A stretch of DNA of 64,000 nucleotides from Lanius collurio (GCA_020086605.1 JACBWW010000038.1:6983697-7047696), one strand, 5' to 3'; shown: positions 1-14,800, counted from the first letter of the stretch. Made by a program: numbers and translations. Notes: a model not told the origin generated them from the letters alone.

Positions 1-3000
1 TTGCCCATCTGTTGAGTTCTGTCCTGTTGGGTTTTTTTTTTGGCCCAGTATTTCCATTATTCCTCCAGCAAGGCATGTAGTCAGGGCATAAGGCATAGCA
101 AGTGGTGATTGTCTGTTCAACATATAGCAAACGTGAGTGAAGAAAAGCAGAGCTTTATTTACGCAACAGTCACAGTCTGTGCCATGGCACCACAGTCAGT
201 GCACAGGAGGTTCGCAGCCACGCAGCTACACATGTTCTGGAATATGGGTACCCCATGTGTTGTTTTTCAGCCTCCTGGGAGAGCTTGCCTGCTAAAGCTG
301 TGCAGTCTGGATCTGCTGTGTATTCAGTGTCATTTTTGTACCAGCTGATAGCATAAAGGCTGAATAAATTTGCTTCATGTTAGACGCGGCCCTCTGCAAA
401 TAAACGTACATGTTAAGAAAGCCCTCCATGACATAATTAGTTGTCTGTAAGCCCCAGTATCATTGTGCAGGGTAATTAATTCTGTTTCTTTAAAGAAGCC
501 CCAGAAAGCTATTTGCAGTTGCCACTGGACCAACAAGAGGAAAAAGAAAAGATAAAGCCCCATGTGTGGTAATTACTAGTCCCTTCATCATACTAATGGA
601 CAGCTTGTAAGAAATTGAACTGGCTATCAGTGGCCCCCAAGTACTAGCAATCATGCAGGGGCATTGTTTCTCTTTGCCAATGATAAGGGCGACTTGTGGT
701 ATCTTGGATAGGGTGCTAATTTTTATCTGCTAAGTGCAAGACGTTTGTAAAAACAGCAGTGGCCTTGTTACCACTTGACATGACACTGGTTTTGGCTGTT
801 TATGCTGACACACCACTGCAGTCTTTTAAAGCTCCAACCTGGGCTCAGACTCCTTAGAGAACTTCTGAAATGATAATGATACAGCATCTGGGCTGATTTC
901 TTTATGCTCCCTGCTCCAAGCAAGAGGGAGAGAGGCAGTGTAGCCCAGTGGATGGTCTGCATTTGCTTGTCAGATTTACTTTCTGTGGTGAAGTGGTGGC
1001 TTTTGGAAAAGCAAATGAGGTACTTCATTTATCTATAGGTTGACTTACATGAGGGATAGAGAAGGGAACTCTGTCTGCAACCACTGAGAGGTGGAAAGGA
1101 AACAGGCTCCAGCATAGGTTGTGTGCAGCTGGCTGGTGGTCCCAGCTCCCAGCAGTGATGTTTCTGAGCTGTGGCAGTGGCTAGGCTCAAACAGATCTTG
1201 CATAGATCTAGGCCTCCTGAACTCAAAAGGCTTAAGAAGAGTGTTATCTACAGCATTTGTTTCTGAAACCTGTGGCATTTAATATGTTGGAGTTTTTTCC
1301 TACAAGATTTCTAAACCACCTTATATAGGCTATTAGTGAATTATTTCCCTGTTCTATAATTGGCTTATAAATTTTACAGAGCGGTTATTAGCTATAAAGG
1401 GTTGTGACAAATGACCTGTGCAAAGGAGGAAAAATTAGTTAAACTTTTCTGCCCTGCCTCCACCCCTAGATTTAGTAGCTATGCAGGCTTTCCATCTTTG
1501 TAGAGATGGGTACCTGTGAGGAGAACAGTGAGTGATCCTAGGCTCCAAGGAAAGGGCGTCTCCTGAGAGGGAGAGAAAACCTTCTGGAGTTCCCCACTGA
1601 GACTGCAGTAAGTATTAGTGATGAGCTGCCTGAGTCAGCTGAAATAGAGACTATAGGTAATTGTAGGGGCCCTGATCTGAGCCTCTGCACTGAGAATGCT
1701 CCCATTTACTACCCTAAATCCACACACAAGTTGGAACAGTTTTGATGGAAGCAGAGCTGCATCTCCCAAATTCTGTCAGGTCAGGCAAGGGGATATTGCT
1801 ACCTGCAAAAAAGGGACAGTCTTTACAAAGTGCTAGGAAACCTCTGGCAGTGGTGTGTGACTAGAATCCACTTAATATCTATCAAGGCTCCTTTGTCTGA
1901 GCTTCTGCAGAGGCTCATTTTCAGATCTCGACTCTCCAAGGTATCCAGAGTAATTTCTGTATATAAACCAAGCCTTAAATAAATAAGTAAACCCCATCTT
2001 CTCAGTACTCCCAAGTCACATTTTGTATTGGGGCTGTTCCATAGATATCTTTTACTTCTGAAGGCTCTCACTTCTACATATCACGTGATATAAATAATAC
2101 TGCTAGCAATCTGAAGGCTGCAGCTTTTTATGGCCAAATTGTGATATTATTCTCTGAATTCACATTACTAATTTTCCTGCTTGTAGCTGGCATCCGACCC
2201 TCTGTTACATGGGGCCATCCTGCTCTGTTCCACTATCAGCTGCCCTGGGATTGCTGCATGTGTAATAAACCTGTAATCATTCGGCCTGAAAGCATGAGGG
2301 AAGGTGGCCAGCCAAACATATGTGTAAGATTTTTGCAAGCATATTTGAGTCATTTGTCAGTAGGTTCTTGTTTCCATGGGAATTAGTGAGTGAGAAAAGA
2401 CATAAGTGAATCTTATTCCTTGCTTTAGCCTCAAGTCTGGCTGCATCAACCTGCAGGCCCTATAATTTAGACCCACGGGGGACTGAGAGCTCATTTTCCT
2501 TTTTAATTATTATTGCAGTGAGTAGATGGTGACCTATCATGGGAGGAGATGAACTGTGTGTCTACCTGTTAGAATAGCCCAGCACTGCAGTCCAAATTTC
2601 CTTGTGCTGCTGTAAATATGCCAGCCCTGCCCTTGTGGTAAACTAAAAATGCTCTCAGACTTTTGAGAAGCCCAGGGAGTCAATTCCAGATCCTAAGCAA
2701 GAACAATTCATCTCTTTTCCCATCCCCCTGTACACACATACACCATCCCCTTGTCTCTTTTTAGGTAATTTATAATCAGCAGTCATGGAGCACTGGCCTC
2801 ATTAGTGATATAACCATTCCTTCAGTGTTTCAGAAATAATCATTTAGAAAAAATGAACGGTTTTCTTCCCTTGAGAGCCCATGACTGATGAATTTATTTC
2901 AATCTGGCTGTCTTGGCTATCTTGCTCACCCTTATCTCCCTATTTATTTCAACAAATAATGTACTATGGGAACAACAAAACTAAGACAGGACAGTCTGGG

Positions 3001-6000
3001 CAGGGAAGGGTTAACCGTGGAGATGGCATTGGAAAGCTGGGGCTCAGGGGGAAGCATTTTTATTCAAATTCATTTTTTAATGTATATACTTTCTGCGTGT
3101 TTGTGTTTGTAGAGGTTTAGAAGCCCTGGGATTTATTCATAGGACACCATTTAGAGAACAGACATTGTCCCCTGAGTGGTCCCAGCCACCAACTTCTCCT
3201 GTAGGGACCATCCCTTTTGTAAGAGCAGACAGCTGATGAGCTTTCCATACCAGCTAATGACTTGGGTCTCTCACTAGCAGGCACTGCTAATTGTGACTGC
3301 CTGGGAGGGCCACTGTCCTGGGATCCATGTCCTCAGCAGCCCACTCCACTCAAGGTCCAGCTGCATATTCCTCCATCTCCAGGAATCAGCACTTGCAGCT
3401 GCTGTAAACCAGGCTCACAGAGGGACTTAAACTTGTGATTTTTGTTATGCCAATGGCCATTCCAATAACTGAGTGTTACACTCTGGGAGCTGAAGCTCCA
3501 AGGTCAGTGGCCAAGTACTGGGAGGCAGAGCTCTTCTTCAGCCAACCTGGGTAGCCCAGCTGTGCCATCACTTCCCAGTGCGCACATCAGAATTAAACAC
3601 ACCCTTTCCCTCCAAGCTACCACAGTTACAGTAGGTTTATTTGAATAACAAACACTCTGAATTCCTTGAAATTATGCTTTCTAAGGATTGGCTTTCCCAG
3701 TGGGTAAGCTCTTCCTGTTAGACCCCTGCTGCTGGATAAATAAACCTGAGTATGTGGCATCACTTCATGCCATGTGGTTGCAAGCACAAGGCAGCCCTGC
3801 ATGACAGGTGTTTTATTTGAAGTTTGGGTTTATGTGTACCTACAAAAAGGAACACTTAAAATATAATATAACCCCTCTCCAAAATATAGCCCTTCTCCTT
3901 CCCTTTCCCTTCTCATGCAAGCTCACATGTGAAGTGGTTTTTCCACTACGGCTTGTGCCTGCAGATTATTTGTTCCCTAGGATGGCTTTTCTGAAGCATC
4001 TGGAACTTGTCATTTTTGTGTGCAGCTGTAAAGTATGTGTAATTTGCCTTGCTCTATGTTTTCAGAAGCAGTTCCTATCCAGATTTACTTACAGGTAGCA
4101 TTTGTGAACAGTTGACTGCAGGGTTCCAAGCACTGATGCACTTAGCAGCCCTGTTGTATATTTTGTGTATGTGCACACATATTCTTAATGTCTCTTCCAA
4201 GTTTGGTTTTCCTTAGTGAGCATGGAATTCATTTACTGAAAACCCTTCCCCTGCTGACTTGTTAATTAATATATATTCCCAAAGTTTTCTTTGCTCCTCT
4301 ATCTCTTTTATACAGAACTTTCAAAGGCCCAAGCTAGCCAGCTTTCTGCCAGGATAAGAGGTGAGCAACTAATATTTTAAAGCCAGTTCAAATGCTGCTT
4401 GTGTCAACCTTCAAATTTAGAGACAAATATCCCCCTTTGGTCTTTTCTATTAAGGCAAAATGATTGTTTCATTATTTTCAGCTGGTTTATTTATGCATTG
4501 CTGTCTAATCATCTTGACAGCAGGACTGTAACCAGGTAATGGGGGAATAAGTAGCAGTTGGCTTGATGTCTTCTTCCCTAAGAAAAATCAGTACATGCAT
4601 CTGCCCTGCCTTTGAGATAAGCATCAGCAGCTCAGGAAGTCTGGGGGGCTGGTGGTAAAACCAGGAAGGCTTGGAAAGGTGGCATTTCTCTGTGAATAGG
4701 CAGAGTTCTCAGGGGAGTAATTTAGCACTTTCTTCTTTCCAGCTGCTGATTGGGAATGCTTTCAGCTTTTGCAAAGTCATACCTCCCTTGCCTTAGAAGA
4801 ATTTACATAACAGGAAGCATAGAGCCATATCTTTGAAATACTGTGCTGGTCACCTTTATTTTACAGATGGAGAAAATTACTTAAAAAGAATTTCACATCA
4901 GGCAACAGTTGAGGGAGAAGGGATGGATTCTGAAAGAGAGCAGGTAGCTTTCACTTTGCTGTATAGGCCTCAAGGATATCTCTACTTTCTGACAGAGAAA
5001 CTCCTGAAAGTCTCAAAGATATTTTTTTCATCTTTATTGAAAAGCTGGAAGCCTTGCATTTACAGAACAGATGTCCTTTGTTACAATTTTTTCATTCCTT
5101 ATTGAAATAGATACGAGGAAAAATTCATACAACACAAACTCAGAGGGAAGCAGCATTTTAAATTGAATTATTAAAAACCTTGCTTTCTGCCACATTGCTT
5201 CATTTTTTACTTCATCACAGGTGACTCTTGGGATGTCACCCATTTGCTGTTGTCACAGCTTTTGCTAGAGAAGACAGAAGAAACTCACCTTGGGTGTCCA
5301 TATTCAGTGTGAAAGGTAAGGGAAAAAGAAAATAGAGGAGTATCTGTCTTAATCTCTTTTAATCGTTCCAGATCAGAAAGAACCCAGGATCAATCCTGGG
5401 CCCACACTTGATGCGCTTTCTTTATGCCCATTAAGTTGAGCTTGTGGTAACCTACTGTAAAACATTAAGACTCCAGACACAAAAGCAGGCTTAGATGCTG
5501 TGCTGGCCATTGCTCCCAGATGAATGATCAGAAGTGACAGATCAATACATCCAACAAAACTATGGCTGAAGTTCATCATTAAGGCAGGGTGGAAGGAGGT
5601 CCCTCTCTGCAGCTGAGGTTGCTGGATCTAATGGGATCCAGCCTACACCTAATGTGTAAGCCAACTAAACCACAGTTTACACCAAAAGCTTGTAAGCTTC
5701 TGGGAACTGTATGCTTGCTAGTGATATTAATTTACTACAAGTCCTTCCTGTAAGCTGTGTGTAGAGTTTCACACAGTGAGCTTCTTTTTTTGTTAATCTT
5801 TTCTTTTATGAGGCTGAGTTTAGTGCTGGTGAGGAAAGGCAGCCTGACGTCCATGAAAAATGAAATCCTTTATTTATCCACAGAGTAAGCACCAGCTGTT
5901 CCAGCAGAAGAGCCCACTGCAAGATTGAATTCGGCTCAGTCAGGCCTCTCCTTCCCCTTGGTTTTCCTTCTCTGACTGCCTGTTGTGTAGTGAAATTGGT

Positions 6001-9000
6001 AAAATGGATGTATCATCCATTCTAAATTAGACTGACACCATTCAGTTGCCTTTCAATAGCTTTTCAGGTTTTGTCAAGTACAGTGAGACTGAGCCACTTG
6101 CTTCAAACCTGTCAGTCAAAGCAGGTGCTTTGGGAGAGATGTGCTTTACCTTTGAGATTCACAAACTATGGTATATGCTAACCACTAGCAGTCAAGGGTA
6201 AAGGAGTTTCTGCATCTACCTAAAGAGAAACCCTGCAAATCCCTGACCACCACCCTGCCCATTACAAAAACACCACACAGAGCTCAGGTGCTGCTGCTGC
6301 TTTCACGCAGGTTAGGTAGGTTGTCCTAGAGACACCACTCTTTCAGCATCCTCATGTCCCAGCTGGACCACAGGGCTCTCTTAAAGGCTGAGTTGTAGGA
6401 TCCCTGCTTGACCAGAATATTCAAGCTTCTTCACTGCCTGAGTCTGTGACCTGTGTGTCATAAGCAAGGTGACTTTCAATGGGCATTCTGGCCTTAAGAA
6501 GTGTTGAAGCCTTCAGCAGAGAAGAATGATTTAAGGAGAATCAACAGACTGCAGACTAAAAGCTGGAGGCAGTAGTGAACATTTTAATGAAAAATAACAT
6601 TAAATTTTCCATTTACTTTTGCTCCCAACACTAGGTCCTGATCCCTTTTCATCCCTGTTATATTGGTTTGTCAACAGCTACTGAGGCCAGTTTTAAAGCT
6701 GGAGTAAAACCACCAAGCTTGCACTATTTATCCTAAAGTTTCAGCCTCAGCTGGATTTGCTTTAGACTGTGAACACTAGCCAGCCTCCTATAGTGCTTCC
6801 CTTTTTTTTTGCATCTGTTGGTGTGTCATGTAAGAGAATCTAGATTAAGTGTATTTTTCTTCCCCTCTAGACATGACTATCTTGAATGTCTGTAACACTT
6901 GCAGGATATGGTTCAGTCAGGGATTCAGATGGATTAATATCTTCCTTTAACCCATGGCCAAGTGCAAGAAATCCTATCCCAAAGCATCCTAGCTTTCTTT
7001 AGGTTGTCTGTTTAGACTTCTTCAGATTTCCACAACATTGGCTTGTAGATGATATGAGCAATCCTTCTTACCCTCCTTCCTTGTACGCTCAGTTTTGCTG
7101 ATATTTTGGGAGTGAGCAATTCATCACACTGAGCAAAGTCTGCCCAAATCCACGCGGAGTGATTGTATTAATGGGAAAGTGATGTTTTTACACAAGAAAT
7201 CCTGGAACAAAAGCGGTGCCTCCAGTTACCAAGCTGGCATTAGCAACCACGCCCTGTTTCTAGCCCGTGTCCCTCTCTTAACCCCACAGCCATTTTTTAA
7301 TTGCCTCGTAATATTTTGGCTACTTTCACCACCCTAGAGCCCCATTCACCAGAGCCACCAAAACAGAGAATTTTGCAGAAATTTGTGCAGCAGGATTGTG
7401 GCTGGATATGGGATCAGAAGTCACTAATTGTTGATAGCAGCTGGTAAAGCTGCTGCTGTAAGAGTTCTGCGCTAGCATCAAGCCAAGCCACCATTCCCCT
7501 AACAAAACTTGCTGTCAAGGTTTTGCTGCTTCCAGCTGATATTTCACACAACTTTGCTGAAAAGTTTGCGGGTTTCCTGACAGACTTACCAGGATCAAGA
7601 TTTAATGCTTCTTAGCTGGTATGGTGCTGAATGCCATATTTTGGCTTATCTACTCCAGGTATGGAAATAAGATGTGCATTTTCTTATGCAACTCAGGAGC
7701 TTGCAGTCATGCCTGAAGGCAAGGCTCTTTTTGTTACATGTAGAAAAGTTGAGGTGAGATTAATTTCTTGCAGTTTCCTTAATTTTTCTAAAAATCTGTT
7801 GGAGATGGTGGGGACTAAGTCCTTGGTTTTAATTCCTCTGAGCATAAACTTAGATTTATGTATAGGAGAATAACCTCTAACAAAGTTGTGCGACCAGCAG
7901 GTAGGGATGATAAAAGCAGTGATGGCAGAAACACCAAAGAAATCCACATGTAAAGCACAGGGATGCAGGTTCTGGTATAATTTCCACTGCTGGCACATCT
8001 TGCTCCCCTACACACGCAAAAATGGGGAGTAAGGAGCTTTGGGTTAGAGTAGGTTGTGCAGCCCTGCATCAAAATGGCAGTGCTTTGTTGGGGCCTTTCT
8101 TTCAGAGTTCCTTCTTTCCTGGCTGACACCAGGTAGGAATGAGAGTTACTGTGTTTTCTTGGTGCTTCGCCTTGGTGCCATTCTCCTGTTCTCCCCTCTC
8201 CATCCTCCCCTCTCCCCTACTCCCCTGCACTCCTCTTACTTCCCACTGCCCACGCTGAACATGTACAGATTTTATGGTTCACTGGAGAATAAGTGGCTGT
8301 CATTTCACAGATGGGCCAGGATGTAATTAGCCACAATGCATCGAAGTAATGGAACAGATGTCTCTTTGTAAACTGTGTGTGTGACCTGCCAAGTGCTCCA
8401 GGCGATTCCTCCCAGCCCCCTCTCCCCCTCGCTCTGTTGTTGAGCCAAGGGCTCAGCTCACATTAAGTGTTTGTGTGTTTGCAGGTTTGTTTGTCTCCCT
8501 TTCTCATGTAGTCTCTCATGTTGTAAGGCCACTGATAATGTGATGGATTGTTAGCAAGCAGAATCTGCATTTATCGATGGAGTCATTCAAAATAGAAAAG
8601 GTGATACCACTCTTACAAGATAATTGGCAGTTTCAAGTTGCTCTTATTACCCAATGATAAGATAATACACCAGTAAAATCATAAATTATTGTTATGATGC
8701 CCAGCCTCATCCTTTTTTTTTTTCTTTTCTTTTTTTAACTGAAAATAAAATAGCTGTTCTTCCCGAGCCCTCAAATTAGTATTTATATTTTAGGTAAGAG
8801 ATGGGCTGTTGGGCTGATTACAATGGGATAATGTACACAAGCTGACAACAAACAGAGCACTCTCAGAAAGTTGCCCATCCGACTCAGTCAGGAACTGCAA
8901 TCCAACCACCAGTACAACTTAAAAGGGGCAAAACCAGAACATGATCATTTTGTAGAGCATGCTTGTCTCTGTCAGGTACAGAAAATGGATAACTTTAATT

Positions 9001-9007
9001 CAGCGTA
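1..9007 (+). other. MAML3: MAML3 large intron, first part (no exon seen)
   Basis: Non-coding sequence, assigned to the intron upstream of the first MAML3 exon in the window because no terminal exon, 3' UTR or promoter of another gene lies between here and 51989. Open frames are short (about 100 codons at most) with no recognisable domains. AT-rich blocks at about 1270-1440, 7085-7260 and 8270-8880 have the texture of conserved non-coding DNA. A pyrimidine-rich, C-run tract lies at about 8180-8245 and a T-rich tract at about 8711-8737. The assignment to this intron is inference; an unrecognised non-coding RNA cannot be excluded. Confidence 0.6.
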
Positions 9008-9092
9008 GTGGAAGGTGTCCCTGTACATGGAGGAACAAGATGATATTTAAGGTCTCTTCTGACCCAAAACCATTCTATGATTCTACAATTCA
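9008..9092 (+). mobile_element. CR1 LINE 3' fragment, sense on + strand
   Basis: About 85 bp matching the extreme 3' end of an avian CR1 retrotransposon, recognised from memory. It has the AAGATGATATTTAAGGTCTC stretch (consensus-like 'gatgatctttaaggtc'), then CCAAAACCATTCTATGATTC and the terminal ATTCTA-type short repeats that end CR1 elements instead of poly(A). It is severely 5'-truncated, with no reverse transcriptase sequence. Substitutions relative to the familiar consensus suggest an old insertion. Confidence 0.75.
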
Positions 9093-11435
9093 AAGAATTT
9101 TCTCCCTTAATGTTATTGATACATACTTTCAGGCTATATCTATGCAGGTTTTCCATTCCTTTAGCTCCTGAACCCTGTGCATCTTAACACTGGCAGCTCT
9201 CCAGCTTTGCTGCTTTAGCTGCTCCTGCTGAGGGTTTCATGCCAGTGCTCTACACCAGGGCAGGGGGCAAAGAGATCCACAGAGCCAGGCCAGCTCTTGG
9301 CCTCCAACGCTGAATTTGGCTCCACTTACAGCTCAGCCAGGCAATAGAGGAGCTAAACACCATGACCAGGCATCAGTTACTATTGGCAGAAACCTAATGG
9401 TGACACAAACAGGAAGATTTAGAGAAAACACTGATTGTATTCTTGATGCTTCTGGGTATTGTCATTGTTTGTGTGTCAGAACACTCATAGTGAAATCATG
9501 TAGGCAGTCCTTCTGTCTCTCTGTGTGTGCTTGCATGCAGTTATGGTTTATTTTCACACAAATTTCCTGAAGAGACAGTATTTCTCCAGGGCAGTTTTGA
9601 TGAAAAGTTCCCCATTAGTTCCCCAGACTTTCACCCAGCAAGCTTAACTTCAGATTGCACATATTCTGAGTGTTAACAGTGGTGAGATACATTCATTAAT
9701 GATGACAAAAAGCAGGTCTTTTGTGTAGGTAGGACTAAGTTTTTACCTTGAGCTAAAATAATAAAGAGGCAAAGTAGCACAGTGATGTGTGTAAATACAC
9801 TGGATGTGTGGAACCTAGAGAACGGTATCATAACCCAGGATAATCTTCTGTTTTGTGGATAAGGCATTGGCCTGCTGCCATCTTCAGCCCATGGAGTGGT
9901 TGATTAAAGATTTTTAAGGACACAAGAATTTGGGATTGGGGTGCAGCTTTATAGGTACATCTCAGAATAGCCATAGTGAAACGAGAGAAATAGTAACTCA
10001 GTTGGTGCCTGCCCTTGAAAGGAAGTCATCATGCAGTGGATTTCTCTAACCTACCACAAAGCTCTTTTCACTTGTGTGGACACATGCACTGAGCAATCCC
10101 CATGCTGGCCTGAAAATCGGGAAACACAGAACCTACCAGCCATGCAAGTACCCATCATGGAGGGCACTGGAGCTTTTCCAGTAGTCTTTCAGGTCAGCTG
10201 GGTATGTGCACAGGATTGACAGTGCTGGAGAAGTCTTTAGAGTCTTATCAGACCAGCAGCAAATTTTACAAACACTGTAGTGCAGATTCCTTAAAGACCG
10301 TATTATGAGACATGAGAAGTAGCCCTTAGTGCAAGAATGTGCATTTCCACAGGAAAAAAAAAAATAAAGCAGAATATGCTATGGAGTTGAGAGTAGTTGA
10401 GAGCTTTTAGTTTCCTCTGACAGTTTAAGCAGTAGGTATTTTGTGAGACAAGGAATATGGAGTTTTGACACAGGTTTGTTATGCTGCTATTTCTGGCCAG
10501 GTCTTATTTCTGCTGGGCAACTAGTGAAGAGAGCAAGGCATAAGGGTGCAGCCCAGGCCCACAACCTTGCTAAACCCACTGACCCAAAGATCTCCCTGTG
10601 GGGCTGAGTGTGCAGGTGTCTTGCCCTGGCAGAGCCATTCACATCTACAGTCACACTTCCATGAAGTGCTGTTGATGCTGGTTCTCTGCAAACCTCATGT
10701 GCCCCAAGGAGGACTTCCCTGAACAATCCGCTTCCAGTTCCTTCCTTTGCATTTGGTTTTTTTTTTTATCTTTTGACACTCATCTCATCTGCATTGATGG
10801 AAAGTACTCTTAACCGACATTAATGGGAGAGAAAAAATAGTCATGTGCTGTGATTTTTCAACTTGTTTTAAAAAAAAGGTCCTGCGGTTTCCTTGGGTTT
10901 CAGTCAACATTGTACTCTGTATGGTTGGTCTGTGATGAAGCTGATACTTGCATGGTATTTGTGGCTAGTTTCTGGTCCCTGCCTTTCAAGAGGCAAAACT
11001 TGAGGTTTGTTATGTCTGCAATACAGTAAAATTGCAAAGCAGGTACAGTGGATTGGTTGACCTTTTCCTTTGCCTCGTCTCAGAAGAACAAGCCTATTGT
11101 TGCAAATGCAGAATGTCTCGCGTTAGGGAGAAAGAGGGAGTTTCTGTTTGGGTCTAAATGAAGACAGTCTCTGGCAGCTTAAACTCGAAGTGGTTTGTCA
11201 ATCCCTCATAAGTGACAATTATGCAGCACTTGGGAAGAGACTGTACAGCAGCAAGTGCTTATGACAATGAAGTATCCCTACTGAACTCTTTTAAAAATAG
11301 TATACAGTTTATTTGACAAGAATGATTTTGTTTTACTGGGTAAACAATAGCTTTCATGCTCCCAAAGCCTTTTCTCAGGCAAAGCTCCCCCTGACCAGCA
11401 GAAGGAAGACTGAGTTGAAACCATGACAATAGCTC
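9093..11435 (+). other. MAML3: MAML3 intron, between two CR1 fragments
   Basis: Intronic sequence between the two CR1 pieces. I see no exon, RNA gene or further recognisable mobile element. There are short A/T homopolymers at about 10350-10363 and 10758-10768. Open frames are under 100 codons and lack recognisable domains. Confidence 0.55.
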
Positions 11436-11800
11436 TCACAGAACCACAGAATAGTTTGCATTGGCAGGAGCCTTAAAGATCATCTTGTTCCAATACCCCT
11501 GCCATGGGCTGGGACACCTTCCACTAGACCAAGTTGGTCCAGGCCCCATCCAACCTGGCCTTGAACACTCCCAAGGATGGGGCATCCACAGCTTCTCTGG
11601 GCAACCTGTGGCAGTGCCTCACCACACTCACAGAAAAGAATTTGTTCTTAATATCCAATCTAAACTTACCTTCTGTCAGTGTGAAGCCATTTCCCCTTGT
11701 CCTGTCAGTACATGCCATTGTAAAGTGTCCCTCTCCAGCTCTCTTGCAGGCTCTCCCTCAGGTACTGGAAGGTGCTATAAGGTACTGGAAGGCTGCATAT
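11436..11800 (-). mobile_element. CR1 LINE fragment (3' part), antisense to the gene
   Basis: About 365 bp recognised as avian CR1 in reverse complement. Landmarks read on the + strand are TCACAGAACCACAGAATAG, CCTTAAAGATCATCTTGTTC, ATCCAACCTGGCCTTGAACA, TCTCTGGGCAACCTGTGGCA, CCATTTCCCCTTGTCCTGTC and CTCAGGTACTGGAAGG. The 3' end of the element is at the left edge (about 11436). The right edge is a 5' truncation and carries a local duplication of the GGTACTGGAAGG unit at 11761-11793. Only the 3' UTR-proximal part of CR1 is present, with no intact coding region. Such elements are characteristic of birds and some other reptiles. Confidence 0.9.
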
Positions 11801-14800
11801 AGTATTTAAGTGTATGTTACTTGATTTAAAAAATATGCACATCTGTCTTTTCAAACGCCTATGACAGTTCACACACCATACCAAGATGGTAGTTTTTCTG
11901 TATACTCTGCCAATGTACCGTTTATGAATGGAGTAAACTGAGGCAGGAAGCAATTAAGTACCCAATTCTGTCCCTAGCAAATATCAGTGAGGGTCATAAA
12001 GTGTGATTCTCTGGTTCTGAATGGTAGGACATGCATTAAATATGGAGAATCATGACTTGTCACTGATATTCAATGCTAGGTTGTGTTAGTGGAAAGAGCT
12101 TGCCTGCACATCCCTGTGCTTCCAGTTTATGTGTTACAGGAACCATCTAGCTTGTTAGTTAGTGGTGGGTCCCTGGCACTATGGTTTTGGGGATTGCTGC
12201 TGCAAACCAGGACAGGTACTGAGAGCAAAACCACTTACCCTTTACAGGAGCAGTGCAACTTTACTGTGATGTGAGGGTGACCCTCAAGGAAACACAATCA
12301 AACGCTCTTAGTTTTGTGCTCCAGTGCTACTGGAGTCTGGCACCACTTGGGCTCCTGTGTAGCTTTGACATGTTTCAAACTGTGTCCCTATGTCCAAAGG
12401 CAACTTTATGTACCTTTGAAAAACATGGCCTGACCCCTGACGGCAGGATAGTGGCCTGGCTAAGGTGGCATTAATGTCAATCTGAATTCCTGAGACTTCA
12501 TGGTGAAGCAAAGGTCCTGCTTGCTGTGCTGTGCTGCAGGGAAAGGCTCTGGGTGCCAGGAGCAAGCAGCCCAGGAGACAGACAAGTGTCCCGGAAGACA
12601 TGGAAAAAGCCTGTGTCACAGGGCAGGTGAAAGCTGGGCCCAGGATAATCATCCACTGGGACAATCATTCAAGAATATGTATTCCTTTCTCTCATTTTTT
12701 ACATCTGACTGGTTATCTATTGTTCCTCTTTACTGCAGTCTGCTTGTAGGTCTTCATAGCTTTTAAAGGTATAAGAATAGGGCTTTTTTTCCTCTTTTTT
12801 CTTTTTTCTTTTCTCTTGCCTTGAAGTAATCATCTATATTTAGGTCAGTGACATGATGAAAGATGTTTATGTATTTTTTATCTAAAGCTGGAAATTGCCT
12901 TTCCGGATATCACTGAATGGAAAAAAACTAATGGAGCCTTGTTGTGCTTTCATTGTTTTTGCAGTGGTCTTCTTGTTTTAGTACTAAGGCACGCAAAGCA
13001 TCCCTTCCTCACTGCATGGCCCTCAGCTCGCAGCTCCCTCTTCATCCTCTGCTGGCTCCCCTGTACTGAGGGGACTCAGAGAAGGGCAAGGGGAAGGTCA
13101 CACAAAGTTGTTTCCGTCTCCAGCTACCTGGAGCAGGCATTGCCAGCTCTGGCCTATCAGGTAGAAAATGTGGCACTGATAAATCCTGTCCGCTAAGGAG
13201 CTGAGCCTTTTTAATATGCAAGTGCTCAGTCAAAGGAAGTAAACAGACATTTTCTGCTGGGAATTACTAAACAAATGTCTCCCTCCCCTTACTCCCCTTA
13301 CCATCCTTTCTTCCTCCTCCCTTCCATTTAAAAGTAGGAAATTCTGCTTGCTTTATTTGATAAAGAGGAGGAGGGGAAAAGACATGTACTGAATCATGGT
13401 TAAGCTGCTGTCTTCTACCTCAAGACCTTTCAGTGTAGATGTGCTTCATTAGTTTGATAAGCAGACACCAAAAAGGGGGAGGGGTGTGGGGTTTGCATGA
13501 GGGGATCTGCCTAGGGGCTGCCCGGAGGTTTAAGAAGATGAACTGCTAATGATGTTGAAGCTGTACCTTTTTGGGACCTTGGCTCCTGGAGGAAAAATGG
13601 GCCCTTTTCACTAATTGTGTTGTGCTCAGTACTGTGATGGAAAGGATCTCACAGGGGAACAAAACAGAATGAATATCGGCTGGGCTCTTCCCCTGAGCAG
13701 CCCCCTCTCCACTCCTCCCCCATCCCAACCTCCTCCCTTCAGCAGGGTCTCTGGCATGAAGTAATCCTAAACATTGGGAGATAACATTAAGAAAAGAGAT
13801 TAATTGGTCATTTATTTGGACAGCCTGGTGCTAGCCTTGTGAACTGAACACAGATTTTTAACAAATGTTGTCCAAATTGGCAGTGGAAATGTTTTGATGA
13901 ATAGCTACCAGCAAGACTGTCAACCTAGGATCTGGCCCTGTCTGTGTGCAAACACGGGATCTGAGGACTTTCAAATGTTGCTCTCTCTAATCCTGTGCCA
14001 GCCCCTTTCCTCTCTGATCCATGTCTTGAGAGTGGATAACTGTATTTCCCCTGTGCAGCGGGATATGCAGGTTTTCACCTCAGGTGATATTGAGTGTTTC
14101 CAGGTGTACTTATTTTCCTTTCAGCAGCTGGATGCCGCCCCAGTTGGGAAGGTAAAGAGCAATTCCCAGGTGCGCTTATGGATCACCCTGACTCACCATG
14201 GCATTTCCTTTCTCCTGCAGGGACGTTAGCCCAACTCAGCAAACTCTGGTATTATACTGTATTCTCTGTGAGTTTTGGGGTGGGAGGGACTGGTAGTGGA
14301 GTGACAGGTTGTGCTAGGCTATGCCTGGGAGCATGTTTCCAGACTTCTGCCAGATACCACCCCAGTGAACCCCACGTTAACTGGGATCCTCCTCCCCTGG
14401 ACAAAGGAGGCAGAAGCTTGACACTTTTTCTTTCTCAAATACCAGCAGGCATAGCAAGCCCAAACCATGCAGATTGATGGGCCTCTAGGTTCAAAAGGGA
14501 CTTTTTTAACCTAGGCATAGCATCATCCTAAAATTGTATATCCCTGCCACAATCAATGACTGCCTAGTCAGTGACAGGCAGGTGGGAATCACCTGAAAAG
14601 CTGTTCAGTAAAGGAGACATGTGGAACTTCAGGAGGCAGCTGGGTACCCAGGGAACTGCCCCAAATGTGAGATTTCCCATGATAATGTAGTGTCTCTGGA
14701 GCATTTCAGCAGCACAGGAGTGGGTAGTAGGTTTAAAGCAGAATGTTTTCGTTTTGTTTTGTTTGTTTTTCTGCACAACATCAACTTAATATGCAGAATT

